From: a bacterium
GTDB taxonomy: Bacteria; Verrucomicrobiota; Verrucomicrobiia; Limisphaerales; UBA11358
NCBI GenBank assembly: GCA_021780375.1
Contig: JAJXYT010000051.1
Location: 1 to 39,776 of the forward strand
Direction: 5' to 3'
Length of the DNA: 39,776 bases
A program made the translations under genes and the position numbers. Below are positions 8,435 through 15,956 of this stretch, piece after piece. The notes beneath the pieces were generated by a model, which saw only the letters and a program-made list of their open reading frames with translations, did no database searches and was not told the DNA's origin. Numbering within the stretch: the stretch's first letter is position 1; each line of letters opens with the position of its first letter.

Positions 8435-9538
8435 ATGTCGTTGCTGGACGAAATCGAACCCTTGAAGCAGGCGGCCTTGGCCGAATTAAAATCAGCCCCC
8501 GACCTCGCCGCGCTTGAACAGGTCAAGGGCGCGTGGGTCGGGCCGCACGGCAGGTTCACCGCCCTCATGAAGCAGCTCGGTGCGCTGTCGAAGGAGGAAA
8601 AACCCGCCGCCGGCAAGGCCATCAATGCCGCCAAGGTCGAACTGGAAGCCGCCTTGGCGGCTTGTCGCGAAGAACTGGAATTGAAAGCCGCGTTGCCCCG
8701 GGAGCCAACCGATTTCAGCGCGCCCGGCCGCCGCCGCGCCCTTGGCAAGCTCCATCCGCTCACGCAAGTAACCGAGGATATCGTCCGCAGCTTCCGCAAG
8801 ATTGGTTTCGTCGTCGCCGACGGCCCGGAAATCGAGGACGAGTATCACTGCTTCGACGCGCTCAACACGCCGGCCGATCATCCAGCCAGAGATACCCAGG
8901 ACACATTCTATGTCGCCAGCAGCGCGCCGAATACATCTCCCGCGCCCGCGGGAGCGGGAGAGGGTGGCGCGGCGAAGGCTTCTCCCTCTCCCGGGGGAGA
9001 GGGCCGGGATGAGGGCGGTTGTAAATCACTCTTGCTTCGCACCCATACCTCTTCCGTCCAAATCCGCGTGATGGAGAAACAACCGCCGCCCATCCGCATC
9101 ATCGTGCCGGGCCGCGTTTATCGCCGGGACAACGCCGATGCCACCCACAATCCGACGTTCCAGCAGATCGAAGGGCTTTACGTGGACAAAAACGTCACCG
9201 TCGGCGACCTCAAAGGAACGGTGGAATTTGTCTTCAAGGAACTGCTCGGCGAGGAGACGAAAATCCGGTTCCGGCCGCACTATTTCAGCTACACCGAGCC
9301 GAGCTTCGAGATTGATTTCAGCAACGCGCTCGTGAAGAAGCTGGGCAAAGACTGGCTGGAAATCGCCGGGTGCGGCATGGTGCATCCGCAGGTCTTCGAA
9401 AACGTCGGCTACGACCCGGAAATCTGGACCGGCTGGGCGTTCGGCTTTGGCATCGAGCGCATCGCTATGATCCGGTACGGCATCAATGACATCCGATTGT
9501 TTTACGAAAATGACGTGCGGTTTTTGAAACAATTTTAG
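8435..9538 (+). CDS. pheS: Phenylalanyl-tRNA synthetase alpha subunit
   Basis: The alpha subunit carries the class II catalytic core of the (alpha-beta)2 enzyme that charges tRNA-Phe. The N-terminal ~90 residues form the coiled-coil tRNA-binding arm. The catalytic domain starts at GRRRALGKLHPLTQV (about residue 98). Motif 2 is LLLRTHTSSVQIR, then PGRVYRRDNADATHNPTFQQIEGL; motif 3 is GFGIERIAMIRYGINDIR near the end. The protein is 367 residues, about 30 longer than usual, because residues 161-198 between DTFYV and LLLRTHTS are an in-frame palindromic repeat insertion (about 8917-9028). The last 24 codons are AT3-rich compared with the rest of the gene and are duplicated at 10392-10463. Confidence 0.95.
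   Translation: MSLLDEIEPLKQAALAELKSAPDLAALEQVKGAWVGPHGRFTALMKQLGALSKEEKPAAGKAINAAKVELEAALAACREELELKAALPREPTDFSAPGRRRALGKLHPLTQVTEDIVRSFRKIGFVVADGPEIEDEYHCFDALNTPADHPARDTQDTFYVASSAPNTSPAPAGAGEGGAAKASPSPGGEGRDEGGCKSLLLRTHTSSVQIRVMEKQPPPIRIIVPGRVYRRDNADATHNPTFQQIEGLYVDKNVTVGDLKGTVEFVFKELLGEETKIRFRPHYFSYTEPSFEIDFSNALVKKLGKDWLEIAGCGMVHPQVFENVGYDPEIWTGWAFGFGIERIAMIRYGINDIRLFYENDVRFLKQF
8936..9023. repeat. In-frame palindromic repeat insertion in pheS
   Basis: The segment contains two hairpins: TCCCGC/GCGGGA near 8937-8952, and the perfect 9-bp stem CCCTCTCCC/GGGAGAGGG at 8984-9003. It ends in a CCGGGATGAGGG tail of the kind widely seen in intergenic repeats of proteobacteria and planctomycetes. 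It encodes an A/G/P/S/E-rich loop inserted between two conserved strands of the catalytic domain and keeps the frame. Confidence 0.8.
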
Positions 9539-9553
9539 GATTCCGAAATGCTA

Positions 9554-9585
9554 TTGACAAGATTCCATATTTAACTATTTTGGAA
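9554..9585 (+). promoter_or_regulatory. Promoter and likely operator of vapBC
   Basis: A consensus TTGACA at 9554-9559 and TATTTT at 9576-9581 are 16 nt apart. TTCCA at 9563-9567 and TGGAA at 9581-9585 form an inverted repeat across the -10 box, where VapB/VapBC complexes typically bind to repress their own operon. The region is much more AT-rich than its surroundings. Confidence 0.5.
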
Positions 9586-9587
9586 GC

Positions 9588-9812
9588 ATGAAAACGACAA
9601 TTGATATTCCTGAAAAGTTGATGCGGGAAACCATCAAACGAACCAGCGCCAAAACCAAGCGCGACGCGGTCATCACCGCGCTCGAAAAATTCAACCGCCT
9701 CCAGCGCCTCCGCGAACTGAATTTCCGGTTGCGCGGGACGTTCGTTGATTTCATGACCCAGGAAGACCTCAAGGTGATGCGCGAAGACGCCAAGTGGGCC
9801 AGGACCGCATGA
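9588..9812 (+). CDS. vapB: VapB-type antitoxin
   Basis: This 74-residue protein opens with MKTTIDIPEKLMRETIK, the short beta-strand and first helix of a ribbon-helix-helix DNA-binding antitoxin, and continues TKRDAVITALEKFNRLQRLREL. The C-terminal part (FVDFMTQEDLKVMREDAKWARTA) would wrap the toxin. Its stop overlaps the vapC start in an ATGA arrangement, which is typical of vapBC pairs. It probably neutralises the VapC RNase and represses the operon through the palindrome just upstream. Confidence 0.8.
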   Translation: MKTTIDIPEKLMRETIKRTSAKTKRDAVITALEKFNRLQRLRELNFRLRGTFVDFMTQEDLKVMREDAKWARTA

Positions 9813-10186
9813 AGCTGGTGGATACATCCGCTTGGGTCGAATACTTGCGTGCCGGGAACAGCGATGTCGCCGATAACGTGGAGGCGCTTGTTTTGGCAGA
9901 TGAAGCCGCGTGGTGCGACATGGTGATGCTTGAGCTTTGGAACGGAGCGCGCGGACAGCAAGAAAAACGGAAGCTGACAGAATTGTCAGCCGCGGCTCTG
10001 CGGCTTGAAACCACCACTGAAGTCTGGGAACTGGCGCATCGGCTGGCTGCGCGCTGCCGTGACAAAGGCAAGACCGTTCCAGCCGCCGATGTTTTGGTTG
10101 TTGCTTGTGCCGCACATCATGAAGTTGAACTGGAACACAAGGACGGACACTTTGACGTCATCCTGCCGCTGGCAAAAAATTTGTGA
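9809..10186 (+). CDS. vapC: VapC-type PIN-domain RNase toxin
   Basis: VapC toxins are Mg2+-dependent endoribonucleases that cleave tRNA or rRNA. The 125-residue product starts at 9809 (MKLVDTSAW), overlapping vapB by 4 nt. The acidic PIN residues are visible: D5 (LVDTSAW), E42 (MLELWNG), D94 (PAADVLVVACA) and D112/D116 (HKDGHFD). A start 5 codons upstream is possible, but the conserved strand begins at MKLVD. All key residues are present, so the toxin should be active. A third small gene overlaps its stop codon. Confidence 0.87.
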   Translation: MKLVDTSAWVEYLRAGNSDVADNVEALVLADEAAWCDMVMLELWNGARGQQEKRKLTELSAAALRLETTTEVWELAHRLAARCRDKGKTVPAADVLVVACAAHHEVELEHKDGHFDVILPLAKNL

Positions 10187-10389
10187 GAACTCATCGAGAC
10201 GAAGCCGTGGCCGAAGTGCGCGCCGCCCGCAAATCGCTCTGCGACCGTTTTGGCAATGACCCGCGCCGCCTGCGCGCGCATCTGCGCGCCGAGCAACGCA
10301 ACTATCGCGGACGCATCATCAAAAGCTGGCCGGAACTTGAACCGGCTGGGGCCTTGCGCGAAATGCCGGCGGCGAAAAAGAGGAAATAA
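10183..10389 (+). CDS. Small basic protein of unknown function downstream of vapC
   Basis: This 68-residue ORF starts with GTG overlapping the vapC stop (GTGA), so it is probably translated by coupling. The sequence [28 protein letters not shown] resembles a common family of small uncharacterised proteins with an E-V-R-x-x-R-x-x-L-x-x-R-F-G core. I know of no function. Overlap at both junctions makes vapB-vapC-ORF look like one three-gene unit. The C-terminus is lysine-rich (AAKKRK). Confidence 0.55.
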   Translation: MRTHRDEAVAEVRAARKSLCDRFGNDPRRLRAHLRAEQRNYRGRIIKSWPELEPAGALREMPAAKKRK

Positions 10390-10391
10390 CC

Positions 10392-10463
10392 ATGCTCCGC
10401 CACGGCATCAACGACATCCGCCTCTTCTACGAAAACGACGCGCGGTTCTTGAAACAGTTTTAA
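10392..10463 (+). pseudogene. pheS: Duplicated pheS 3' end (72-nt fragment)
   Basis: From ATG to stop this fragment encodes 23 residues nearly identical to the end of PheS ([12 protein letters not shown], then RFLKQF). By my alignment 59 of 72 nt match 9467-9538, and most differences are at third codon positions. The fragment uses GC-ending codons like the rest of pheS, whereas the tail now joined to pheS is AT3-rich. The fragment is therefore plausibly the original tail, displaced when the vapBC segment arrived with a replacement tail. Confidence 0.85.
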
Positions 10464-10464
10464 T

Positions 10465-11121
10465 ATGCGTGATTGGCTAAAAAAGAATAGAACAGAGCCG
10501 AAGCAATCGCCCTTTCCTGAGCCAAATTTCAGGCCGGCGAATTTGCCACCGCGCCGTTCAAAAATGCCAACCGCCAGCAAATGGTGGAAAGCAGAAGATA
10601 CTGCCGTCAAAAGCAATAACTGCGGTGAAAATGGTTTGGCAGAAACAATGCGCCGAATGCGTCTGAAAATGTTAAACGCAGCACCGAACGATTTTAATCA
10701 GGTGCAAACGCAAGAATTTCCTCACGTCTGGGGGCTTGTTATGGATTGGCCGCTTCCAGCGGGAATAATAACCCTTGTCTGTTTTTCAACTGGAGATGCC
10801 AGTATTTACACCACGACTTCGTTCGGCGTGCTGGGAGGCATCGCCCATCAGAAAGTTCGCAATGCTGTTGAACATTGCATCAAAGTTGCCCAACAATATT
10901 ATGAAGATGCGACGCCGACGAAGGAATATCCGTATCCGACGAACAATCAGGTAAATATTTATCTGGTCTGCTATAATGAAGTTCGGATGATTGTCGCGGA
11001 CTTGAAGGCAATCAGTCAAACAGGAGACAAGTGTTCAGGTTTATATGCGGTGGCACGGAAAGTTATTACTGAAATACGTTTGATTGCGCAGCCAGAAATG
11101 GAAAAGAGGGTGCGTAGTTAA
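10465..11121 (+). CDS. Hypothetical protein between pheS remnant and pheT
   Basis: This 218-residue protein is not recognised. The N-terminal ~45 residues are polar and Pro-rich (NRTEPKQSPFPEPNFRPANL). A compact region follows, with MDWPLPAGIITLVCFSTGDASIYTTTSFGVLGGI and later NNQVNIYLVCYNEVRMIVADL, suggesting an alpha/beta domain. There is no signal peptide or membrane helix. Base composition is visibly more AT-rich than the neighbouring synthetase genes, which suggests acquisition. It starts 1 nt after the pheS-fragment stop and ends 13 nt before pheT, so it is likely co-transcribed with pheT. The start could be later, for example at the Met of KMPTASKWW. Confidence 0.6.
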   Translation: MRDWLKKNRTEPKQSPFPEPNFRPANLPPRRSKMPTASKWWKAEDTAVKSNNCGENGLAETMRRMRLKMLNAAPNDFNQVQTQEFPHVWGLVMDWPLPAGIITLVCFSTGDASIYTTTSFGVLGGIAHQKVRNAVEHCIKVAQQYYEDATPTKEYPYPTNNQVNIYLVCYNEVRMIVADLKAISQTGDKCSGLYAVARKVITEIRLIAQPEMEKRVRS

Positions 11122-11134
11122 ATTTTTAGTCACA

Positions 11135-13756
11135 ATGAAAGTCACCCTTAACTGGCTCAAACATTACGTGGATTTCGACTGGTCGCCGGAGGCATTGACC
11201 GAGCGACTCACCATGCTCGGGCTCGAAGCCGAAAACGTCCGCAAAATCGGCGGTGAGTTTGAAGGCATCGTCATCGCCCAAATCCTCACCAAGGACAAGG
11301 TGCCCGGTTCGGACAAGCTCTCGGTCTGCAAGGTCAACGACGGCAAGGGCGAGCGCACCATTATTTGCGGCGCGCAGAACCACAACGTCGGCGACAAGGT
11401 CCCGCTCATCCTGCCGAATTTCGCGCTGCCGTTGAAGCCCGGCGAAAAAGAGCCGTTTGTTATCAAGGAACGGAAGGTATTCGGCATCACCAGCCACGGC
11501 ATGATGTGTTCTCCCCAGGAACTCGGCCTGCCCGACCAGGTGGACGGTCTGCTGATTCTGCCCAAGGACGCGCCGATTGGGAAATCGTTGGCTGAATATC
11601 TCGGCCGCGCGGGTGGCGACGTGATTTATGATCTGGAAATCACGCCGAACCGGCCGGATTGGAACAGTGTCATCGGCATCGCCCGCGAGATTGCAGCGCT
11701 TACCGGGAACAAGCTGAAAATTCCGGATGTTAACGTAGCCCAGCCGTCCCGGCTGGCCGGTGCAGGCGAGACGCCTGCGCTACATTGTAGCGACCTCGTG
11801 AGTGTTCGGATTGAAGATGTGGAACTCTGTCCGCGTTACACCGCCCGTGTCATCAAAGGCGTAAAAATCGGGCCCAGCCCGGATTGGCTCCGGACCACCT
11901 TGGAAAAGGCGGGAGTTCGCAGCATCAACAACGTCGTGGACGTGACGAATTACGTCATGCTCGAAATCGGCCAGCCGTTGCACGCGTTCGATTATCATTT
12001 GATCTCCCGTAGCCGCCGACGTGAGCCGGCGCACGCTGCGGACGGGAAGAATGCGCCGTCTGACGACGGCGGCGACAAGCCAACCATCGTCGTCCGCCGC
12101 GCGAAGGCCGGCGAGGAGTTCATCACGCTGGACGGCCAGAAGCACAAGCTTACCGCGGAAAACCTGCTCATCGCCGACGAGCAGAAAGGCATCGCGCTGG
12201 CCGGCGTCATGGGCGGTCAAAACACGGAAATCAACGATCGTACGACCGACGTGCTCATCGAAAGCGCCTGCTTCTCGCCGACGAACATCCGCCGCACCAG
12301 CAAGGCGCTCGGCCTGCGCAGCGAGTCCAGTTACCGGTTCGAGCGCGGCGCCGACATCGGCATTTGCGGCTGGGCGAGCCAGCGCGCGGCGCAGTTGATT
12401 CTGGAAACCGCCGGCGGCCAGCCGGCGGAAGGTGTCGTGGATGCGTATCCGAAACCGGCCGAACCGAAACAGGTGACGTTGCGTCATCACAAGGTCAATG
12501 AATTGCTCGGCATTCAGTTGCAGCCCGAGGAATGCGAATTCTATCTGGGCCAGCTTGGGTTGAAACGGGTGCATCGCCAGGCCCGGCCCGTCGGCGCGAG
12601 CAGTCCGTCGGAACCGGCGACATTCCAGGTTCCCACCTTCCGCGTGGATTTGAAACGCGAAGTGGATTTGATTGAGGAAATCGCCCGGCTGCACGGTGTG
12701 GACAACATTCCCGCCACGCCGCCACGCGGCGCCATCGGCACGAATGAATTTGATTCGGTCCACGACCAGATTGCCGAGGCGCGGCGGATTTTGAGCGGCT
12801 TGGGATTGCATGAGGCGCAAGGACAGACCCTGATTGCAAAGTCAGAAGTCAGAAGTCAGAAGCCGGAAGAAATCGTCCTGCTCGCAAACCCGCTGAGTTC
12901 GGACATGGACGTGCTCCGGCCAGGCTTGTTGCCGGGCTTGATTTATTCGCTGCGGCACAATGTCAGCCATAAGAATTACGACGTGGCGTTGTTTGAGATC
13001 GGTCGCGTGTTCAAAAATGTAACGCAGACGTCCTCGTCTGCGGGTTCGGCGGGCGTCCCGCCCGGTGGCGCGACGGGTAGTCGCCCGAACTCGCAAGCTG
13101 GCAGCCCGCGCCACGTGGAAGAACGCCGCGTGGCGATTGCACTCACCGGCCAGCGCGCGTTGAATTTCTGGAACGGAGCGGAACGCGATGCGAAATATGA
13201 CGCCTGCGATTTGAAGGGCCTCGTCGAAGAATTTCTGGAGCAATTCGGCGTTCGCGGCGTGACGTTTGCGCAGCGGACGGTGAGCACAGCATTGTTTCTT
13301 GAATCCGCCACCATTGCGCTCGGCGGCAAGCTGCCGCTGGGTGAACTAGGCCAGCTCTCGCCGGTTTTGGCCAAAAAGTACGATTTGCGCGACGCGATCA
13401 TGCTTGCGGAATTAAACCTTGATCAATTGCTCGCGCGGCGGAATCCGGCCAAATCATTCAAACCGTTGCCGCAATTTCCAGCGATTCGCCGCGACGTGGC
13501 GATGCTCGTGCCGGAGGCGACCACGCACAACACGGTCCTGCAAACGGTCAGAAAAACGAAGCCGGCGAATCTTGAAGGTGTTGAATTGTTTGACGTGTTC
13601 CGCGGGAAGAATGTTCCTGAAGGACAAAAAAGCCTGGCGTACGCCTTCACCTATCGCTCGCCGGAAAAAACCTTGACCGACGCCGAAGTGAACGCGGCGC
13701 ACGCGAAACTCGTGGAGGCGTTCAAAGCGCAATTGAAAGCAACGGTACGCGAGTAA
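11135..13756 (+). CDS. pheT: Phenylalanyl-tRNA synthetase beta subunit
   Basis: The beta subunit provides tRNA binding and editing of Tyr-tRNA-Phe. The ATG at 11135 (MKVTLNWLKHYVDF) is the conserved start; an earlier in-frame ATG lies inside the preceding gene. Domains in order: EMAP/OB-fold tRNA-binding domain (GIVIAQILTKDKVPGSDKLSVCKV, about residues 40-150), B3/B4 editing domain, B5 (from about residue 450), catalytic-like core with a short DLIEEIARLHG motif, and a C-terminal FDX-ACB anticodon-binding domain (FPAIRRDVAMLVPE to the end). At 873 residues it is about 70 longer than typical. The extra length is in-frame repeat DNA at about residues 201-217, 291-313, 569-576 and 628-661. Confidence 0.95.
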   Translation: MKVTLNWLKHYVDFDWSPEALTERLTMLGLEAENVRKIGGEFEGIVIAQILTKDKVPGSDKLSVCKVNDGKGERTIICGAQNHNVGDKVPLILPNFALPLKPGEKEPFVIKERKVFGITSHGMMCSPQELGLPDQVDGLLILPKDAPIGKSLAEYLGRAGGDVIYDLEITPNRPDWNSVIGIAREIAALTGNKLKIPDVNVAQPSRLAGAGETPALHCSDLVSVRIEDVELCPRYTARVIKGVKIGPSPDWLRTTLEKAGVRSINNVVDVTNYVMLEIGQPLHAFDYHLISRSRRREPAHAADGKNAPSDDGGDKPTIVVRRAKAGEEFITLDGQKHKLTAENLLIADEQKGIALAGVMGGQNTEINDRTTDVLIESACFSPTNIRRTSKALGLRSESSYRFERGADIGICGWASQRAAQLILETAGGQPAEGVVDAYPKPAEPKQVTLRHHKVNELLGIQLQPEECEFYLGQLGLKRVHRQARPVGASSPSEPATFQVPTFRVDLKREVDLIEEIARLHGVDNIPATPPRGAIGTNEFDSVHDQIAEARRILSGLGLHEAQGQTLIAKSEVRSQKPEEIVLLANPLSSDMDVLRPGLLPGLIYSLRHNVSHKNYDVALFEIGRVFKNVTQTSSSAGSAGVPPGGATGSRPNSQAGSPRHVEERRVAIALTGQRALNFWNGAERDAKYDACDLKGLVEEFLEQFGVRGVTFAQRTVSTALFLESATIALGGKLPLGELGQLSPVLAKKYDLRDAIMLAELNLDQLLARRNPAKSFKPLPQFPAIRRDVAMLVPEATTHNTVLQTVRKTKPANLEGVELFDVFRGKNVPEGQKSLAYAFTYRSPEKTLTDAEVNAAHAKLVEAFKAQLKATVRE
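11735..11783. repeat. Double-hairpin repeat in pheT, same family as the nrdJ copy
   Basis: The 49-nt element starts GTAGCCCAG and ends CTGCGCTAC (8 of 9 nt inverted). It contains a CAGCCGTCCCGGCTG hairpin and a GCAGGCGAGACGCCTGC hairpin. The reverse complement of the nrdJ copy (25537-25593) has the same two hairpins in the same order with the same ends. Both are translated in the frame that gives the peptide TPALH. Confidence 0.85.
12008..12076. repeat. Second in-frame palindromic insertion in pheT
   Basis: The segment begins GTAGCCGCCGACGTGAGCC with a hairpin against CCGGCG, and contains the stem GCCGTC/GACGGC near 12055-12070. It encodes an Arg/Asp-rich stretch (RSRRREPAHAADGK) between conserved HAFDYHLI and TIVVRRA segments, where most PheT proteins have a tight connection. 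Confidence 0.7.
12840..12863 (+). repeat. AGTCAGA heptamer array in pheT
   Basis: Three 7-nt units (AGTCAGA, repeated) plus a partial fourth are translated as KSEVRSQKPE within the catalytic-like core. Because 7 is not a multiple of 3, the units are read in three different frames; the total change must be a multiple of 3 to preserve pheT. Confidence 0.75.
13019..13117. repeat. Third palindromic insertion in pheT
   Basis: The segment starts GTAACGCAGACG, forms the hairpin GCAGACG/CGTCTGC, then GGGCG/CGCCC, and continues with further inverted GC-rich repeats. It encodes a roughly 33-residue S/G/P-rich loop (from TSSSAGSAGVPPGGATG onward) between conserved FEIGRVF and the following strand. The layout resembles the GTAGCGCAG double-hairpin family. 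Confidence 0.75.
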
Positions 13757-13786
13757 CGGGCGGCGATAAAAGTCGCAGCACGCGCC

Positions 13787-13803
13787 ACTCGTCACTTGTC
13801 ACC
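13787..13803. repeat. ACTCGTC heptamer units between convergent pheT and glycosidase gene
   Basis: ACTCGTC, ACTTGTC and ACC occur in tandem in the 49-nt gap between the convergent genes. The reverse complement (GACGAGT-type) is the unit of the in-frame array in pabB at 23511-23537, so the same family occurs both between and within genes. Confidence 0.65.
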
Positions 13804-13805
13804 CC

Positions 13806-15950
13806 TTACATCCATTGCCGCAGATGTTCGTGGCGCACGGGCCATTGGCCGTTCTTCGGAAAGCCGGGCGCGGATTCGTTCGGCCCGCCAGTCCAACCGG
13901 CGCACATCATGGCTACGGCCGCAAGCAATCCGCCGTTGCCCGGCAAGTACGCAGGCAAATTAGTTCGCTGGAAATTATGGCCGTTGGGCAAATAACGGTT
14001 TTTCGGTGCGTCAAGCAGAAGGAAATCCAATGCCAGTTCCGGCTGGCCGGTGCGCGCGGCCGCCATCGCGGCCATCGGGAAATCCCAGCCCCACGAGCGG
14101 TCCCATTGCCAGGTGTCCCGGACCTGGAGCGCCGTGCGGCGCATGTTGTCGGCGTCCACCCCATCACCGGGCTGCATGCCCAACGCACCGAGCAACGCCG
14201 GATGCTCCCAATTCCATTTCGTGTAAGTGTCGGTCAGGCCTTCCTGCATCAGGTAAACGCCGTCCTGGACGGGCAGCGGTGAAAGATTCCTCAAGACCTG
14301 GTCCCAATGCGGTTCCCGGGGCAATCCCAGTCGCTCGCGCCAGGTTTGGGCCACCCGCAGGCCAAATCGCCAGTAAGCCAATTCAAACGTCGGGTTGACG
14401 GTCGTCAGCGCGTCGGTGTTTTCCGAAACGGTTTTCAACGGCGGACCCAGGACGAATTGATTTCGCTTTGGAACAAACCCGGCGTAGGAAGCCATGAATT
14501 CCGCCGATTCGAAAACGATGTCCCGCCAGCGCGCCAAGGTCTTTTGGTTTGGCTGTTCGCGATAGGACAGTTCGGCGTAATAAATCGGATGCGGTTGTTG
14601 CCAGATGAGCAAAGGGCCGATGGACGATGGCGAATCGTGCCCGTCGGGGCCGATCATCTTGGGCCAGCGCGCGCCGTGATAGCCCTGGCGCCGGGCGGTG
14701 TCGCGCGCCAGCGGCAGAATGCGTTCGTAAATTACCAGGCTCTTTTCAAACAACTTGAAACGGTTCCAGGCCGTGAAATGGACACTATGCCACCAATGCA
14801 TTTCCAGATGAAATTTTCCGTACCAACTGTTGCACAACAGCCCGGTTTCCGCCGATGGCAGCGAGCCGGCGCAGTGTAATGCCGTGTTGTAGAGCGAAAG
14901 CACAATCCGCCGCTCCAATTCGGCAGCGCGCGGGTCACTGCTCCCGCTCAGGTCAACCGCGCCGCCGTCATTCCAGAATTGGCGCCAGTGCTTTTCAGCG
15001 GCGGATTGGGTCCGGGCCACGTCCGGCAGTTTTCCGGAAAACGGTTTTGGCGAAAAAAGACAGGCAAATTCAAGCGCTGGATCGGTTTTCGCGCCCAACA
15101 AAAATTCGTGTTCCGCGCGTTGCGCCAATTCCGCCCCGTCGCTCCATTGCAGACGGACGGCGTATTCGGTGGCATCCAGTTTACGCGCGAAATCGGCACA
15201 GTTTTTTTCAGGGCGTGCGAGGGTGGTCGTGTGCCGTTCCGGATGGCTCCAATCGGCCATGCTCATGCCGGACGAGGCATAGGGAAACGCGAGGCGCACC
15301 CGCAGCCGGCCTTCCGCCAGAAGCGGCGATTCAATATGCACGGCAATCAGGTCGAGGCCGGGATGGCAGCAGGTCTGAACGCGAACCGGCCGGCCCGCAA
15401 ATTCAAAACTGCTTTCCAACCAGCCGCGCCAGAGGTCCAGCGTCTGGCGGATGCTTTTCAAGTCGCCGGCCGACGCCGGCGAGCCGTTGGATGTCTTCAA
15501 TTCAAACCCGATCCGGCCGAGATGAAATCGGTGCGGATTCTCCCGCAGCCACTTAAAGAGCGGTTCCTGGCCTGTGGCGTCGGTCGCGTAGCCGACGGTC
15601 CGGCCATAAGTGTCGTAATCTTTGTAATGGAAATCTTTCGGGTCGAGGCCGGCGGGTAACGGCGTGGAATGCCAGGCCCAATGCGACGTGGTACAGAGCG
15701 GAAATGGTTTCTCGCATTCGGCGGAAAAGGTTTGCAGTCCGGTCACGTCGGCGGTGAAAGCGAATTCGCCGTTGCCGACGGAGAGGGCGGAGAAGGGATC
15801 GAATTGCGTAACCATCGGCTGGTGACGGCGGACCACCGCGCGCCGGTCAAGGCGACCGGTCAGATTTCCAAACGCCGGCAGCGGAGCGTTCGCGAGCATC
15901 AATCCCCCCGCGCTTGCGGTCTGCAGGAATTGTCGGCGGTTGATCCGCAT
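13806..15950 (-). CDS. Tat-exported glycoside hydrolase-like protein, (alpha/alpha)6 type
   Basis: This 714-residue protein carries a twin-arginine signal at the N-terminus (RINRRQFLQTASAGGLML). An N-terminal beta-sandwich-like region (SVGNGEFAFTADVTGLQTF) precedes an all-helical region with Trp/His-rich motifs such as LEMHWWHS, YHGARWPKM and NWEHPALLGALGM. This resembles six-hairpin glycosidases of the GH65/GH95 kind. The substrate and exact family are not determinable by eye. An AGGAGGG ribosome-binding site lies 11 nt before the ATG and inside the end of the M48 protease gene, whose stop is only 6 nt upstream, so the two are almost certainly co-transcribed. A perfect TCGCCGGC/GCCGGCGA hairpin at 15463-15482 encodes part of a flexible loop (SNGSPASAGD) and may be another tolerated repeat. 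Confidence 0.65.
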   Translation of the reverse strand: MRINRRQFLQTASAGGLMLANAPLPAFGNLTGRLDRRAVVRRHQPMVTQFDPFSALSVGNGEFAFTADVTGLQTFSAECEKPFPLCTTSHWAWHSTPLPAGLDPKDFHYKDYDTYGRTVGYATDATGQEPLFKWLRENPHRFHLGRIGFELKTSNGSPASAGDLKSIRQTLDLWRGWLESSFEFAGRPVRVQTCCHPGLDLIAVHIESPLLAEGRLRVRLAFPYASSGMSMADWSHPERHTTTLARPEKNCADFARKLDATEYAVRLQWSDGAELAQRAEHEFLLGAKTDPALEFACLFSPKPFSGKLPDVARTQSAAEKHWRQFWNDGGAVDLSGSSDPRAAELERRIVLSLYNTALHCAGSLPSAETGLLCNSWYGKFHLEMHWWHSVHFTAWNRFKLFEKSLVIYERILPLARDTARRQGYHGARWPKMIGPDGHDSPSSIGPLLIWQQPHPIYYAELSYREQPNQKTLARWRDIVFESAEFMASYAGFVPKRNQFVLGPPLKTVSENTDALTTVNPTFELAYWRFGLRVAQTWRERLGLPREPHWDQVLRNLSPLPVQDGVYLMQEGLTDTYTKWNWEHPALLGALGMQPGDGVDADNMRRTALQVRDTWQWDRSWGWDFPMAAMAAARTGQPELALDFLLLDAPKNRYLPNGHNFQRTNLPAYLPGNGGLLAAVAMMCAGWTGGPNESAPGFPKNGQWPVRHEHLRQWM

Positions 15951-15956
15951 TTTGCG

